A DNA stretch of 64,000 nucleotides from Embiotoca jacksoni (taxonomy: Eukaryota; Chordata; Actinopteri; Embiotocidae), in the NCBI GenBank assembly GCA_022577435.1, contig JAKOON010000011.1, forward strand, positions 7,533,501 through 7,597,500, in the 5' to 3' direction. Position numbers and translations under genes: made by a program. The notes below the pieces were generated by a model, which had not been told where the DNA came from, searched no databases, and worked only from the letters and a program-made list of their open reading frames with translations. Numbering within the stretch: position 1 is the first letter of the stretch; the number at the start of each line of letters is the position of its first letter. Shown piece by piece: positions 25,768-39,569 of the stretch.

Positions 25768-28700
25768 CGCGTGCGTGTGCGGCGGAGACAATTAAAGCCT
25801 TTTAGGATTGCTGGAGAGGCTCCTGTTATCAGATCATCTCTTGACTGCAGGATGAGCTCTGTGCTGCCTCTCCAATCTGCAATCTGCTCCCCCAGCAGGA
25901 AGTGATCCTGCCCTCTCTCCCTGTCTCTCTATCTCTCTCTGTTTTTTTTTTTTTTTTTTTTTTTTTTGTGCATGAATTTGAGCACATAGACTACTAATTG
26001 GGCCTACTTTTTAACCTGAATTTCCTGTGTGTGGGCAGGGGAGCTTGATAGCACAAACCAGATCTAGTTTCCTTAATTAGCCTGAAATCAAAAATGAAAG
26101 AGTGAGGGAGAAATGATAATTTCTCAGTTCTCACTTTGATGCAGCTAGTACTCTTTCAGTGTACACTGTCAGCCCACTCACATCCCTTGTGTGTATGTGT
26201 TTGTGTTTTTGTTCCTGTGTGTATTTATTTATTTGCTTATATGTATTTTGAATGTTTGCTTTGCACCCAGGGTGATTTTTCTTTCTCTTTTTTTTTTTGT
26301 CTCATGAAGAAATGACAGCTGCTCAATCTCACTTTTGGCTTCTATCCTCTTTTACTTCTTCCTGGTCCAGGGCTCCTACGGTGTTGTCAAGCTGGCCTAC
26401 AATGAAGACGACAACACATACTATGTGAGTTTTTCATGCACACACTAAATACAGATGTGATTTCCAGCTGTTAATAACAGTTTGTGTCACTTCCCTTTCA
26501 TTCCTCAATCCAGTCCACCCCACACCCACCCACTCGTGAAAATGTCTCCAGATAAATGAGCTCGCCGAGTAATGTAATAACACATCAGCTCAAGCTTTTC
26601 TCTTTGTTGTTCTTGATTATTGCTGCAATTCTCATTAAGCTGCCTGATAGTAACTGACAATGACATGAGGATTATTAATATTCCTCCCAAGTGACAAAGC
26701 CCACATGTCGCATTTAGTGATTATATCATTGTCATAATATCTGAAGGCATTGAGGCTATTAGAGGAGAAGTGTGTTTCCCCCGAACAATGTAGCTGTCAC
26801 CCAAAGTGCTCTCTGTTCATCACTGACTCACTGCTCGTCAGCTCTGGTTATTGTTAAAGACATGATCAGGGAAATCGATTACGAATTGCGAGCTAGACAT
26901 TTGCAGCGCATGAATATGAGCTGTCATAGCACTTGAAGGTTACCGTTAACCTCCATTCACTCAATAATTTTGTTTATGTTTGCCATCCGACAGATAAAAA
27001 TAGGAAGTTGGATTTGATGTTTGAAGGCATTCTTCCTCACAGTCTTTCTATTTTTCGAGGTGAATAGATTTTAAAGGACAAAAACGACTAAAATAACAAA
27101 CGTCCCAGACCAAGCAGTGTGGAAGAAATACTGTTTGTTGTGGATGTGTTGAATATTTGTCAGTCACAACTTGTCTGCTTGCATTTCAATCATTTCACAC
27201 CACGATTGGCAGCCGGAACAGCCAGTGTCTTCTTTTGTAATTCTAGCTTTTATTGTCTCTTGTGTTAATGACCCTGGTTAGTGTTCATATTCACAAACAC
27301 ACAAAGGATGACGTGAGGGAGAGATTTACAGTTGCTGGGATAGTCATCTGTAGGTGTGTTGAGTGGGTGCACTGTCAAATAAGCATCATAGCAGAGTGCT
27401 GTATCTTCCTCTTCTTTTTTTTGTCTGTCTCTGTTCGTCTTTCCGTTGGATCTCTTGCCCACTGGACTCTCCCACCCCCTCTCTCTTTTTTCTCTTATCC
27501 TCCTCCAATCCAAATCCCCGTTTCGCTCTCTCTCCTGCAGGCGATGAAGGTGCTCTCCAAGAGGAGGCTGATGAGGCAGGCAGGCTTCCCACGTAAGTCT
27601 GGAGTCAGAGGCAGATGGTTGACACAGCAGAGAGCGAAGTCTGTAATGCTCCAGTGGTACATGAACACGGCATACCAATACTGACGTGCATCCCGTCTTT
27701 GCTCCCATCCCGTCTTTCCCTCGCCTGTCACCCATTCCCGTCCACATTGTCGCTTTCTCCTCCATCAGGGAGACCTCCTCCTCGCGGAGCCAGAGAAGCC
27801 TTTGAGGGTCCCGCTCAGCCCAAAGGACCACTGGAGCGGGTCTATCAAGAGATTGCCATCCTTAAAAAGCTCGACCATCCTAATGTAGTCAAACTAGTGG
27901 AGGTAAGTAACGTTAAAACACGCAGTTGACTATTTTTATTTAATTTTAAAGGGAGATGTCTGTAAACGTATCTTCAGATATCAAGTTGTTTAATCTGTAG
28001 TGGCTACAATTTCAGGGAGAACGCATACAAGTATTACAACTGTTTGGGTTCAATCTTTTGATTGTGTTTCATCTTCCCTCAGCAGAATGTGGTGGAAGGG
28101 CGGATGGATTAACAATATATAAAAATATATATCTCAAATTCAAACGATTTGAATTGTATTCTAAACACAAAAAGGAAACAAAGTAGAGTTTGAGAGCAGA
28201 AATAAATAGAAACCTTTTAAAGAAACTCAAATACAACTAAATCGTTTAATACTGTAACATAAATGTGTGTCGAATTGACACGGCTTTGCACTCATACATT
28301 CATGTTTACATTAACCGGGAAAAAGTATCTATGTGCAGATTCCAGTTAAGGTGTATTTATTTTTACCACATATAAAAGATGATTGATTGTGTGTCTGCGT
28401 GTGTGCACGTGTGTGTTCTCACTCATTTCCATTCCTCTGTGATTTGGTGGCAGGTTTTGGATGACCCCAGCGAGGACCATCTGTACATGGGTACGTTGTG
28501 GCCAGACAGTCGGCCTTCAGAACAACATGTACACACACATCAAACACATGGCACACAGTCATAGTCCAGCACATAGCCAGCCAAAAAAAGACCTCATCCT
28601 CATCTCAAACCTCCATTTTAAATGAAAAAATGTTTTTTTTTAGTTTGGTCTTGGTTGCTGAAAAGCTTTCCTGACTAGCCTCATCTGTATTTCTGTCACA

Positions 28701-31700
28701 GTGTTTGAGCTGGTAAAGAAAGGGTAAGCAAAGCCTCTTTTATGTTTCTGTTGTCACACCAGAATGAGCTCTTTCTCATTTCTCACATGATTGCTAATTG
28801 AGTGTGCGCGTACCTGCTTATGTGTGTTCAGGGCCGTGATGGAGGTGCCAACAGATAAACCTTTTAGCGAGGACCAGGCACGCTTTTACTTCCAGGATCT
28901 GCTCAGGGGGATCGAATACTGTGAGTCTCCCAAACCCCCCTGGTACTCTTACACTCAGCCTGCTGTGATGATATTATGTGGGCTGACTCAGGTTGTGTGT
29001 CTTATCTCTCAGATGGTTTGGTACGCCTCTAGATACACTGTAATTTACAGATGATTCAGTATTGATTCAACCGCAGTTTATTCTGTTCAGATTTAGATTT
29101 GTTCTGAGTTGCAACCTAAATAGGTTTTATTTTATGTTGATCAAGCTAGATTCCTGAAATGTATTATGTAAAGTGTTAAAAATACCAGACAGACATGACA
29201 GTTACCTCTTCACAATAAAGAAGCTGTTTTTCAAAACGACATATCATACAATTCTAGCTGCACCTATATGTCAGTCATCATTTAGTTTTCGTTTCTATTT
29301 TAAATAGTTGTGAATATCTAAATTAGAACTGTATGATCACAGAAACTAGACGAAGCTCTTACTGCATTCGCAAGATCTGCCCTCGTCTTAAAATTCATCC
29401 CTGCCATTTGCACAAAACATTTACCGGTGCTGTTTTTGAATCTAGCCACCCACAAGGCTCATTTCACATCATCTCAGCGGCTCTTAATGCGTTTCAGCAC
29501 AGGAGAAGAGGTTTATATATTAATTAAACTGGTTGGTGTCTCTGCACCAGACTCACTCTAGGTCAGGACTCACTCTCGGTGATCGTCCCCAAAGAGAAAA
29601 GGGCCTGTTTGAAGTCACAGAGCAGGTTGTTCAGTTTAAAAAAAAAAATCAGTTCAAACACATAAAGACAGCACATTAACTGTCATCCTTTCTGTAGCTG
29701 GGAGTAATTGATGAAGTGTTTATTTAGCTACCTGTCTGAGTGCACTGCCAGATTTTTACTAATGAGTCCAAGCCAATGTTGTTCAAAATTAGAAATTCAA
29801 AAAGTCAGAGAGTAAAAATGCTATTTTAAGACTATTCATCATCTCTTGCCATAAGAAGAATTCTACAAATAGGACTCGTATAGCACTCATATATTCATGT
29901 TTACATCACAGGACAAATAGGACCTCGTTGTAAATTCGTTTTTATCATTTTTTTATTTTAACAGTACATTACCAGAGGATCATTCACAGAGACATCAAAC
30001 CCTCCAACCTGTTGGTGGGAGAAGATGGACACATTAAGATAGCGGACTTTGGAGTTAGTAACCAGTTTGAGGGCACTGACGCTCTCCTGACCAGCACAGT
30101 GGGAACGCCGGCTTTTCTTGCCCCTGAAGCGCTCTCTGAGACCAGAAAGAACTTCTCTGGAAAGGTGAAGCAGCAGTTAGTTCACTAGTGCCCTCTGGGG
30201 GTGATTCTCAGAAATGCATGAAAAGTTCCCTTTTTTTTTTTTTTTCTTTTCTTTTCTAATATACTTAGTTTTAGTACTCCCCTACTGTTCATATTTTTCT
30301 TGGGCCCAAGTACATATTTCTTGTGCAGAGTTGTGGATGTCAACCAATCATACACTAACATTTAAGAATTTATTCTGTTTGTTTTTTTTAAACAAAGGCT
30401 TTGGATGTTTGGGCCATGGGAGTGACGCTTTATTGCTTTGTCTTTGGAGTGGTGAGTGTGCAATTAAAAAATAGACAGAGTAAATACTGCTTATTGTTTG
30501 AAAGTTCATCCTAAAAGACAATCTGCTAGTCATCTATAAAAAAAAAGAAACATGTCTTGTATTCAGTGTCCATTTATGGATGAGCGCATTCTGAGTCTGC
30601 ATCAAAAAATCAAGACCCAGCTGGTGGTGTTACCTGAACAGTAAGTTCTGCTTCTTCAGGCATTTTTTTACAAAGGCTGTCAAGTTACATTATGGTAATT
30701 TGTTTATTCAGTCATGTATTTATCTATTTACTGATGGGTTTTTTTGTTTGTTTTTGTACAACAGTACGGACATATCAGACGATTTCAAAGATTTGCTGTT
30801 GAAAATGCTGGATAAGAATCCAGAGAGTAGGATATCAGTGCCACAGATAAAGGTAAACACTCTGTGGTTGCACATAATCAGGCTTTATATTACATGAGGG
30901 ACAGTACACTACTATACGTAGAGCTTTTATTTGTTGTTAAAAAAAAAAAAAGTGTTCTTTGTTGAAATTGTGCTGTTTTGTCAGTTTCAGACTAATGACC
31001 GGTCTGTTTTTGGACAACTCTCCCTGCCATATTTGATCTCTTTTATCTTGTTTCTTTTTGTTCTCAATACCATTTTGAGAGTCAATAAACAGGCCATTTT
31101 CCTTGTTAAATGGACTTACATAGAACTATGAGAGTTAAATAACTGTAAATACTGTTTTGATTTCATAATTGTTGAATGATAAGCTAGTGGGCAGCATGAA
31201 TAGCTTACTCTACTCTTTGCACTTGCACCAGTCCTGGTTTTTTTTTCCATTGGTGTGAGTCCAAAAACAATATGTCTGAGTCTCTATACGTGACGCAGAA
31301 TAAGAATGAAATCCTTTTCTTTTCCCTCGTTTTTCCTTGTCTAGGTGCACCCATGGGTGACGAGGCATGGTGCCGAGCCTCTGCCTCCCGAGGATGACAA
31401 CTGCTCTATGCTGATTGAGGTGACGGAGGAGGAGGTGGAAAACTCTGTCAAACACATCCCGAGCCTGGCGACAGTGGTCAGTATCTAAACTCATTTCTGT
31501 CGAACAGAAACATTAGCGAACATCTTAGTCGCACCCACGGCTAATCTGCTATTCTTTTGGTGTCATTAAGGGAAACGGCACCGTGGTTACAGTTTATTTG
31601 TCACAGTTTCAGTTGCACTGTTGGGGGATTGAAAACTGCCACTGAGAATGAGCAAACTGTAATTATCCACTAATTGTCATTCAATAAATAATATTTTCAA

Positions 31701-34313
31701 TTCTACTATTTTCTATGTTTCAACCACAATGCACGACCTCACAGTGTGGTCGTTACACTCAGTAGATTCCCCTCTCCTTACTTTCGTGCTCAAGCAGATG
31801 TATGACCCATTTTGGCTTTTCAACTTCATTACGTACATTAATTCATACAAAATGTTGTAAGAATACGACAGTTTGGGATGAATTTGTTTCTAGTGTAAAC
31901 TTGTCTAACTAACCCTTAAGAATTCAAGTCAAAAGGACGGACACAGCGTCATCTATGTACACACCTTCCCACCGTCTCAACGAAGTATAAAATGTTAAAT
32001 CTACCAGATTTTGAAGTTCAGCCGTTATGCCATCATGTTACCGTTTGTTACCACAGCGAATTCATCTGTGTAGATGTTTTACATGCACAAAATATTGCAC
32101 CATTAGGTATGAAGGGGTATGATGAGGGCTGCCTGTTTTGTAAGATGAAGCATCTAGTAAAAAAAAATGGTAACGTACCGTCACGATTAAGCGTGTAAAA
32201 TGTTAAAAGTGTTTCAGCGTCAATAGAAACTGAATTTGAATTTGATCTAAAAAGCATAATTTGAAATTGAATTTCAATAAACGTGAATCTAAATACAGTT
32301 TCATGAAATTGAATTAATTTGACCCATTTGAACTCAAGAACTGAATTTTAATTGTGAGAACTGAACGCGGAAGTCCGTAAAGAGTTCTATTCAAGAGGTC
32401 AGATCAAATTTCAGAAACAAAATTACATTCAGGTAAAGTTAATTCAAATTCGTGTCTAAAGTTATACATTTAATTTCAAATCATGCTCCTCATATTTAGT
32501 TATTTTATATTATATTTAGTTTACAGTCATTCAAGTTAAATAGCACAAATTCAAATTATGTGGTTCAGATTTTTTTTTTTCCAATGTAATTACTCAAGTT
32601 AAGCAATTCAAATTTCAGATATAAATGATTCAATTTCAGTTTGTAGCAACACACATTTCTGCCCATACCTTTCTTTTTTACCTTTCTAACTTCAACAAAA
32701 CATATAATATGTATATATACATATAAATATTTATTTATTTATGTATTTTTTTCTAGATCATGGTGAGAACCATGTTGAGGAAGCGCTCCTTTGGTAACCC
32801 CTTCGATTGGGGCCGGAAAGAGGACCGCAGCGGTTTGTGTGCTCCGGGACAGACGCTCACGTAAGGATTTCTCACAGACACACTACAGCCTCCACACTCA
32901 GAAATACTACGAGTCAAAGTGCTCGTAACGGTGTTCTGTCGCTTCCGTATCCTCACTGAGAACCGCTTGGTCCTCTCCCAGTCCGATCACAATCACATCA
33001 GCATAGCCAGCCAATGCTGTTACTATCTCTCCCCCCCCCCCCCCTTCCTCTCCCGCCCCGTAGGAAAGGCAGAGCAGGCAATGTGAGATACTGCTACATT
33101 CACTGTAACCAAAAAAGGTAAATCATGACGGGACAACTCCTGCCTGCTGCAGTGCTGTTTAAGCTGTAGAGAGAATACTTTAAGACCCCCGGCATGATAT
33201 AAGCAGCTGCATTTCCCCAGTATGGCTGTGATGGTCAAATACTCTTGTGCATCAAGTTTGTAAACTAGCCTGAGCTAGTTTAGAGGTGTTTGGACAAGCC
33301 ATCTCTGGGAATGCTGCGTTATGCTCCAGAGTCTGTAGTATCTGCGCTGCTATTTACTGTGAATTTCCTGGATGAGGGTGCTTTTGGTGCAACATGTGCT
33401 GTGTATTGCAAAGAAAACATTTTGATTATATATATATATATATATATTTTTTTTTTTTTAAATATGGAAAGTGAAGTTATTTGAATGGTCAAAGCTAAAT
33501 TTGACTCACTTAAGCTACATTGTACGAACAAGGCCATACAAACGACAACGTAATACTTGCAGAAATATATTGTGACCACCTTATATGTGGGATAATGTAC
33601 TTTTACAGAGAGTGTACACATATCGGAGACGCCTGTACAATCTCATGTAACCGAGTTTCAAGTGGACGTGTCTAAAGAGTTATCGACAACTTTGCAGTAA
33701 TACTTCAGACTGCAGTTTGTGGTGCTGCGATGATTGGCATTATAGTATCATAGAGTTAATGTGTAACGCAGCAAAGTACAACACAAAACTTTTACCTTCA
33801 AAATAAAAGTACAAAAAAATTGCCTCTGTGACACAGTCCAAACAAAAGAAACGTTTTTGTCCACACTCCAAGAGCCAAGAGCATCCATTGATCTTGCTAA
33901 GTTGTTGCTCATCCCTTGCATGAAGCACTGTTCACTCTTAATCAAAGAGCATGCCTGTAAATTAATGTCATTGTGTGTCTCAACAAAATGATTAACCTCT
34001 TTATTATAATGTTTTTCCCTTTTCCCAATTTTTTTCCCTTTTCTTAGTTTTAGCTTCTTCTTTTTTTCCCGCCTCCCCTTGTATACTGTATGGTGCTACA
34101 GAAATGCGCTCTGCCTTGCTTTATGTAACGGTTAAATGGTTATTTCCTAAACAGCAGCTTGTGTATTTCTCTGTCGGGTGATGGATGATTGACAGGAGGC
34201 CCGCAGCGTTGCTATAACTGATGTCTGGTGTGTTGCGTAGGAAACAGGAGAGTGGTGATGGGATGAGAAGTATGGAGCTGCCCTACGTGGGAGAGGATGA
34301 GACTCTTTCCTGA
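22993..34313 (+). CDS. camkk2: Calcium/calmodulin-dependent protein kinase kinase 2, 577 aa
   Basis: Ser/Thr kinase that phosphorylates the activation loop of CaMKI, CaMKIV and AMPK. The 16 coding exons are 22993-23223, 23703-24044, 25258-25305, 26371-26424, 27541-27592, 27769-27902, 28454-28490, 28702-28723, 28832-28920, 29965-30164, 30398-30451, 30567-30640, 30765-30852, 31345-31476, 32757-32860 and 34241-34313; every junction keeps frame. Visible in order: N-terminal MESLIVVTEYEP; RKLSLQERS; glycine loop GKGSYGVV; AMKVLS lysine; the RRPPPRG insert specific to CaMKKs; HRDIKPSN; DFGVSNQFEG; APE; the CaM-binding/autoinhibitory segment MLRKRSFGNPF. The N-terminal PSLPYSP and SSPRLPRRPTVESH blocks fit CAMKK2 better than CAMKK1. 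The start at 22993 has a good context and gives a length near human CAMKK2 (588 aa). The short C-terminus (PYVGEDETLS) resembles a mammalian short CAMKK2 isoform as I recall it. Confidence 0.96.
25566..25780 (+). repeat. (AGTG)11 and (GT)n microsatellites in a camkk2 intron
   Basis: AGTG units run from 25566 to 25609, giving about ten GTGAGT hexamers on the transcribed sense strand. A near-pure GT run follows at about 25689-25763, with imperfect GTGCGT to 25780. Translated frames across them are artefacts. Confidence 0.95.
32205..32665. repeat. Inverted-end repeat rich in GAATTTGAA / TTCAAATT
   Basis: The left edge has AGTGTTTCAGCG, then GAAACTGAATTTGAAT. The reverse complement of the right edge reads AATGTGTGTTGCTACAAACTG followed by AAATTGAAT. 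These ends look like diverged terminal inverted repeats. The interior consists of many variants of AATTCAAATT and GAATTTGAA and has no ORF. It is a probable non-autonomous DNA element inside the camkk2 intron before coding exon 15, unclassified. Confidence 0.45.
33064..33117 (+). CDS. camkk2: Candidate camkk2 cassette exon, 54 nt
   Basis: A C/T-rich tract with 14 or more consecutive C, then CGCCCCGTAG, precedes this segment. It ends AAAAAAG followed by GTAAAT. The length is 54 nt, so inclusion between exons 32757-32860 and 34241-34313 keeps frame. It reads without stop and would insert KGRAGNVRYCYIHCNQKR just after the LT codons of the C-terminal tail. Mammalian CAMKK2 is known for alternative exons in its C-terminal part, so this may be a counterpart or a lineage-specific exon. 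There is no transcript evidence here. Confidence 0.45.
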
Positions 34314-36920
34314 TGCAGAGGGTTTAATGTGCACGCTGGCATCTGCCTGCCTGCAATCACACAGCACGACACCCCTTTATTCACAGTTTTATTCTGGCAG
34401 CCTACACCTACGTACGTTTCCTGGGAGGCGGACAAGTGTGGCGGACCCTGAATAAAAGGGAGAAATTAATGATCTGAGGCCCTTTGACTGCCATTTTCTG
34501 GGCTTTTATTCCGTTCTCTCCTCTGACACTGCTTCGCTTGGGGTCGTGAGACTTGTGACCGTCACATGAGACCCTTCCAGAAGAGGATCCTCCCGAACCT
34601 TGACCCTTCACCCCCTTTGCCCTGCCCACTCTCCTCCTCTTCCTTCTATCCTGCATGCATTTATAGTCCGAGCATGCTTCGTCTCAGGCTTCGACTGTAA
34701 CAAGTTTCGGGTTTTATCATAGTTTAGCCGCTTGCGTTTCTCCCTGTCTTTACTTGACAACACTTTCAGGTGCACAGGGCAATGGAACCGGAGATGGTGA
34801 TGGTCGTCTTCACCGTTAACCATCGGCGCTCTCATTTAGTAGAGCGGGTTTCTTGACAACGATTGTCTGGTTCACTCTGCTTCAGAGTAGCGGTGTCCAG
34901 GTTTGTAACATATTTTAGAGCAAGCATCTGCACAGTTTACCTGAAATGGAAAAAAAGGGAGTGAAAAAAATGTTTACTTCATTGAATGCATGTGTTTACT
35001 TTCCCAACGCACACACCGTATAAGCTACGTATGAACATTCACACACTTGTAGACACTCCTGTTTGACACGTTTTTTTTGACGTCACCCCTTTACTATAAT
35101 TGATAGAAAGCTTTAAAACAGTTGATATAGTGCTTTGTGAACAATCATATTCGTCATTATTGCATAAAGGATGGTGCAGAGAAAAATATTTTGCAAAGCT
35201 GATGCTTCTAGTGAACAGTTATATGATTTTTAGGTGTTTGCTAAAAAAAAAAATTAAATTCATGGAGCTGCAACAAAATGAGTGGTGAAGTTACTGATTT
35301 ACCAAATGCATACAAGGAAAACAGAATGTGTTGGTGTAAAAATATTCTGTATGTTAAAATAATAATCTGTTATGGTTGAAGCTGTAAATCGGTCTGCTTA
35401 GACAAACAAGGTGTTGTGGTGCCGAGGAACACAGTTTCACATGTTTTGGCTGTCGTGTTTGTTTCACTTCTCGAAGAGGATGTCTGCCTGTCGACTAACA
35501 ACAGAAAATGATGACGATTGAACCTCAAGTGAAAATTGTGAACGTGTTTACTTGTTTTATTTGTTTTGTATTGTAAGAAATGCTCATATTAGTTTCAAAC
35601 CGCACATTTAAGGACACCAAAAAAAAAAACGTCATTTATGGAAACATTTTGCATACTAATTTAAAAAACAAACTTTTAATTAGAACTGGCTACTGAAGTC
35701 AGTTCGAGATGGCAGCATAGTTCAGATACAGACGTATTGTACAAATCTATGCATGACAAATCTGAAGAGGTATTGCAGTAAAAGACTGTTGTCAGCTTTA
35801 TTTGGAGGCGTTGGCCACTGCAAATATTTCTGAAGTTCTTTTAGTTTTTATTTGTTGACGTGCTTCATTTCAGATCCCAAAGCAGCAGCTGTTACTTTTG
35901 TTTACCCTTTATTTGTTTTCCTCACTTTCTTCATCCGTATACATAAAGTCACTTAATGTGTCTCTAGTTAACTTAGAATATTGACACAATAATATTAAAA
36001 TTCAAACATATAATGCTTCCACACTATAATTATTTCAGCACTTAAGTGTTGAATGTATGAGAAAGGGACTGTAATCTTTTTTGTACTTACTATTTGCATG
36101 TCACTCTGAACTGTACCTACTATATGTCTGTTTTTAAGACTAGTACTATGCACATGATGTGTTTTTATGGTGCAATGGTACGCCCTGTCAAATTGTTCTG
36201 TACAGTGTGCACACTCAGTGGCTGGATGCAGAGGGCTGGATGTCGTCGATTGATGCTAATTTATTTTTTAATAATTAATCATTACAATTGTAATTACTTT
36301 TGAAATGTAATTCCGCTGATAATAGACAATGATTGATTAATGTCCATGATTTAGTGAGAGAGTTCATTAAAAAGGCCTCAGTTTGTTTTGTTCTTTAAAA
36401 TGTTCCCACACAGTGATGACAGGTTCCTGCATACTGGAGGTTGCACTCGACTGTTTTTGTCCGAGATCAATTATTTCCCTGAGCAAAACAAGGCAAGCAC
36501 ATTCCCTTTAGTGTGAATATTTTACCCTGAAGGTAAAGGAACTGAGGGACCATTTGAGTGTGAATGCAGGGTGACAGTGCGAGCCCCAAAAAAATTGTAA
36601 GATAGACATTTTATACATACAATATTTAAACTTGTAGCTTGTTTAATACACCTGCCCATTGTCGTCAGAATGGCCAGGCGGCCAAGTGATTAACCTTTAT
36701 TGTTCACATGGTTTTGCATTCTGTAGTGTAATTATTTTTAAGAAGAGCTATGGGGGCTCTTTTCCCCCTAATTGCATGCCAACATACTGAACGCATACCA
36801 CCGTATTGTTATAGCATGACAGGTCCTTGACAACAAAATGGGATCTTAAAATTAGTTATTGTATACATACATACTGTACCTTGCTCATCATTTGAATAAA
36901 ATATTATTGCCTTTCAGTAA
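34314..36920 (+). other. camkk2: camkk2 3' UTR
   Basis: No coding exon was recognised. AATAAA at 36895-36900 is followed by T- and GT-rich sequence and is the best distal poly(A) signal, implying a 3' UTR of about 2.6 kb. An earlier AATAAA near 34451 could give a short 3' UTR. Confidence 0.5.
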
Positions 36921-39035
36921 TGGTTTTGGTCATGTCATTGTCAGTAGTGTTCAGATCCAGACCACTAGTGTGTGCTGTGAACCATTACTTTTGTGGTGCT
37001 GAAAGGTGAATACAGTATGACACATGTTCTTGTCATACATACATGACAATTCAGGAATAAGAGGAATATATAACTACACATACCTTGATCTTAATCTGTA
37101 GTACCGTTAATACAAAAACATTTAAAATACAGTACTCCTCCCCCCCATTCAAAATGCTGAATGATAATAAAATGTTACTTCCTCCGAAGTGCTCATTTTG
37201 GGGGGTTGAAATTGTCAAAGGCATTTACAAATTTTCTTTCATGGTAACGCAACATATTCACATTACAACAAATGCACACATTGTTAACAATTTCTATTCA
37301 GATTTTTGTTTTTTCAAGAGAAAAAGTTACTCAATGATTTTATGTCCTTAAAAAAATGGTCTGTTTAATGTTAGTAGTTTAGAAATAATGGATGAATCCA
37401 CTATTCATATACTAATAATAAATAGATCTGGTTTAGAAACTTCTATTAGCAATGCTCAAATTGTTCGATTTGACCTTCAATGGAGGTTTCACACATCTTG
37501 GGAAATAAAGTGTCACACTGACCTCTTGTGCAAATTTGATTGCATTGCAGTTCATCTGACCATGTATAAAAAAAAAAAGACCTGAGTTCTCAATTAATGA
37601 TCCTGTTAGACTCAAGAAAATTTACAGAAAAATTAAAGATTTGTCTTTAACACTAATTTATCTTAAAATGTTCATTCCTGGTTCTTATAGGTTTGTGCTC
37701 AGATGAATTACATCAATGTCAGCTAAATATCAATTTAACACACCAATTAATTATACCAGAATAATACAAGATCCAATTATCTCTGTGTTTAGCTTCGTTG
37801 GAAAACTATTTTGATCTAAATCCAATGAAAATTCATTTAAAAAAAAAAAAATGTAGTTGCACAACATAGAGACAGAACTATTCAACTAAGACTTAGGCGT
37901 CAGCCACTCTCCTTGCAACCATGAACATCAAAACATCAGCATATACAAAGGGCAGGTTTGAAATGTTTCAAGTCTCTGGGATTGATAACAAATTCCTCAC
38001 AGCAGCACAATGTAATGCGGGTCATATAAGACAGTGTAAGTGCAGTTCAGAGGCTGCTTCAGGTCTTGAACTGGTTGGTGTGTTATGCTTTCTGCTGGGG
38101 TACATAAGGGAGCCTAAAACCCCACATCAGCAAATGAGAAGTGCTGATTGTGACAGAATTTGAGCCTTTTCTCGTCATGCTCAGTTAATTGTTTACCTGC
38201 TGGAGGTGAGAAAAGAACAAACAAAAAAAAGCACTCAAACAACAGAACAAAGGCCTTAATCAGCGATCTGTAAAAATATACGCTCAGACCTACTTATATG
38301 GGTAAAATGGTTTAGTCCTTTTCTTCCATTAACATGGTCTTTCTTCAATATCTTTAGTTTGCTAAATTAAAGATGGCTGCAATCTCTAAATCTTTGTCTT
38401 CTAAAGAGAAATATAACATTGAAACGAACTTTCTGCCAAAGCTGCACTTGGAAAGATTAAAGGACGATGTGAATTATGCCTCAAAAAGTCTTTAAAGCGA
38501 GAAAGCACTCAAATGAGGCACTCTACTTCAGACATCAGTCATGAAAATTTAAGAATTTCTTAAAATTCAATGTTCAAAAAAAGACAATGTTAAACGTTTT
38601 GGGAGATATTGAACCCTTTTGCATTTGGTATCCTTATAAAAGGTTTATCATATATTTCACATATTTTAATCTTAAATTGAATGAAGCCTGTGTGCTGTTT
38701 CAAGCAAAGAACTTCACTTCACTGGTACTTTTCTTACCTCATTACCAGTAGAAATAAGAAACTAATTATTTACAGGCTACTCCAATCTTTTACTGTACAC
38801 TTCACTACATCTCTGAGGAAAATAATGTCGCTATTTTTCTACAATACATTTATTCAAAAGCTAGAGTTCCTGTTCACTTTTTAGACAGAGATTTTAAACA
38901 CAAAACTTCATGATCAGTTTTATTGTTATTTTGTTTTAATGAAACATGGTTGCATGTATATATGGCTGATGCTACTATGAAGCAGGTAACTCCACCTTAG
39001 GCAACTTCGACAGTAAAGTACTGCTCATTCATTTG

Positions 39036-39200
39036 TCGTGGTGGAAGAGGTATTCAGAAATCTTTCACTAAAGCAGATTAAAATAGGCTACAACACAACT
39101 ATTCTTTATTGAATGCAAAAGTAATAACAAAGTTCCAAAATCTAACTTTTAATTCAAATAAGTTTGATCTTTAACCTAGCCTATTCATAAGATCGGCCTT
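39036..39200. repeat. Dispersed repeat copy (TGGTGGAAGAGGTATTCAG type)
   Basis: GGTGGAAGAGGTATTCAGAA is followed by CTTTCACTAAAGCAG, close to a very common fish repeat start (TGGTGGAAGAAGTATTCAGA with TTTACTTAAGTA). The borders are approximate. It may be the same family as the copy near 13008. Confidence 0.4.
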
Positions 39201-39569
39201 TAGTACCTGGGGAGCTTAAAGCTGCATTACTGAACCTTTGTCTCCCCCTTGTGGCAGGGAAAAATATTTACAAGTAAAAACACTGTCATACCCTATGCGG
39301 GTAGAAATCCGCAAATGCTACGCGCAGTGGGCATGAATTTAGACAGCGCGGGAGTTTCTCACCAGAAGCCAGATTTGAAAAGTGTACTGTGACGTCCAGA
39401 GAAGTTGGACCACCACGTGACCTCGTTTGACTGAAACGGATGCTTATTTTAATGCCCTAACTCGGCCCAACAAACACTTACAGTCCTTATAGGCTGACCT
39501 AAAGTAGCCTACATAAGCCTGTTGTTTCTAATGCCCATACTTTCACTGATGTGCACAATTCGAGACTTT

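Noticed and set aside
25453..25905. Frames made of His-Thr or Cys-Val repeats
   Set aside because: Simple translation of the GT microsatellite in a camkk2 intron.
27265..27831. 188-codon open frame on the minus strand
   Set aside because: It is antisense to two camkk2 coding exons (27541-27592 and 27769-27902) that have correct splice sites and family match; the minus-strand protein has no known motif.
22993..34313. Assignment of the kinase as camkk1
   Set aside because: The short C-terminus and NQFEG wording recall CAMKK1, but the N-terminal MESLIVVTE, PSLPYSP and SSPRLPRRPTVESH blocks, KLAYNEDDNTYY and WVTRHGAEPLP match CAMKK2.
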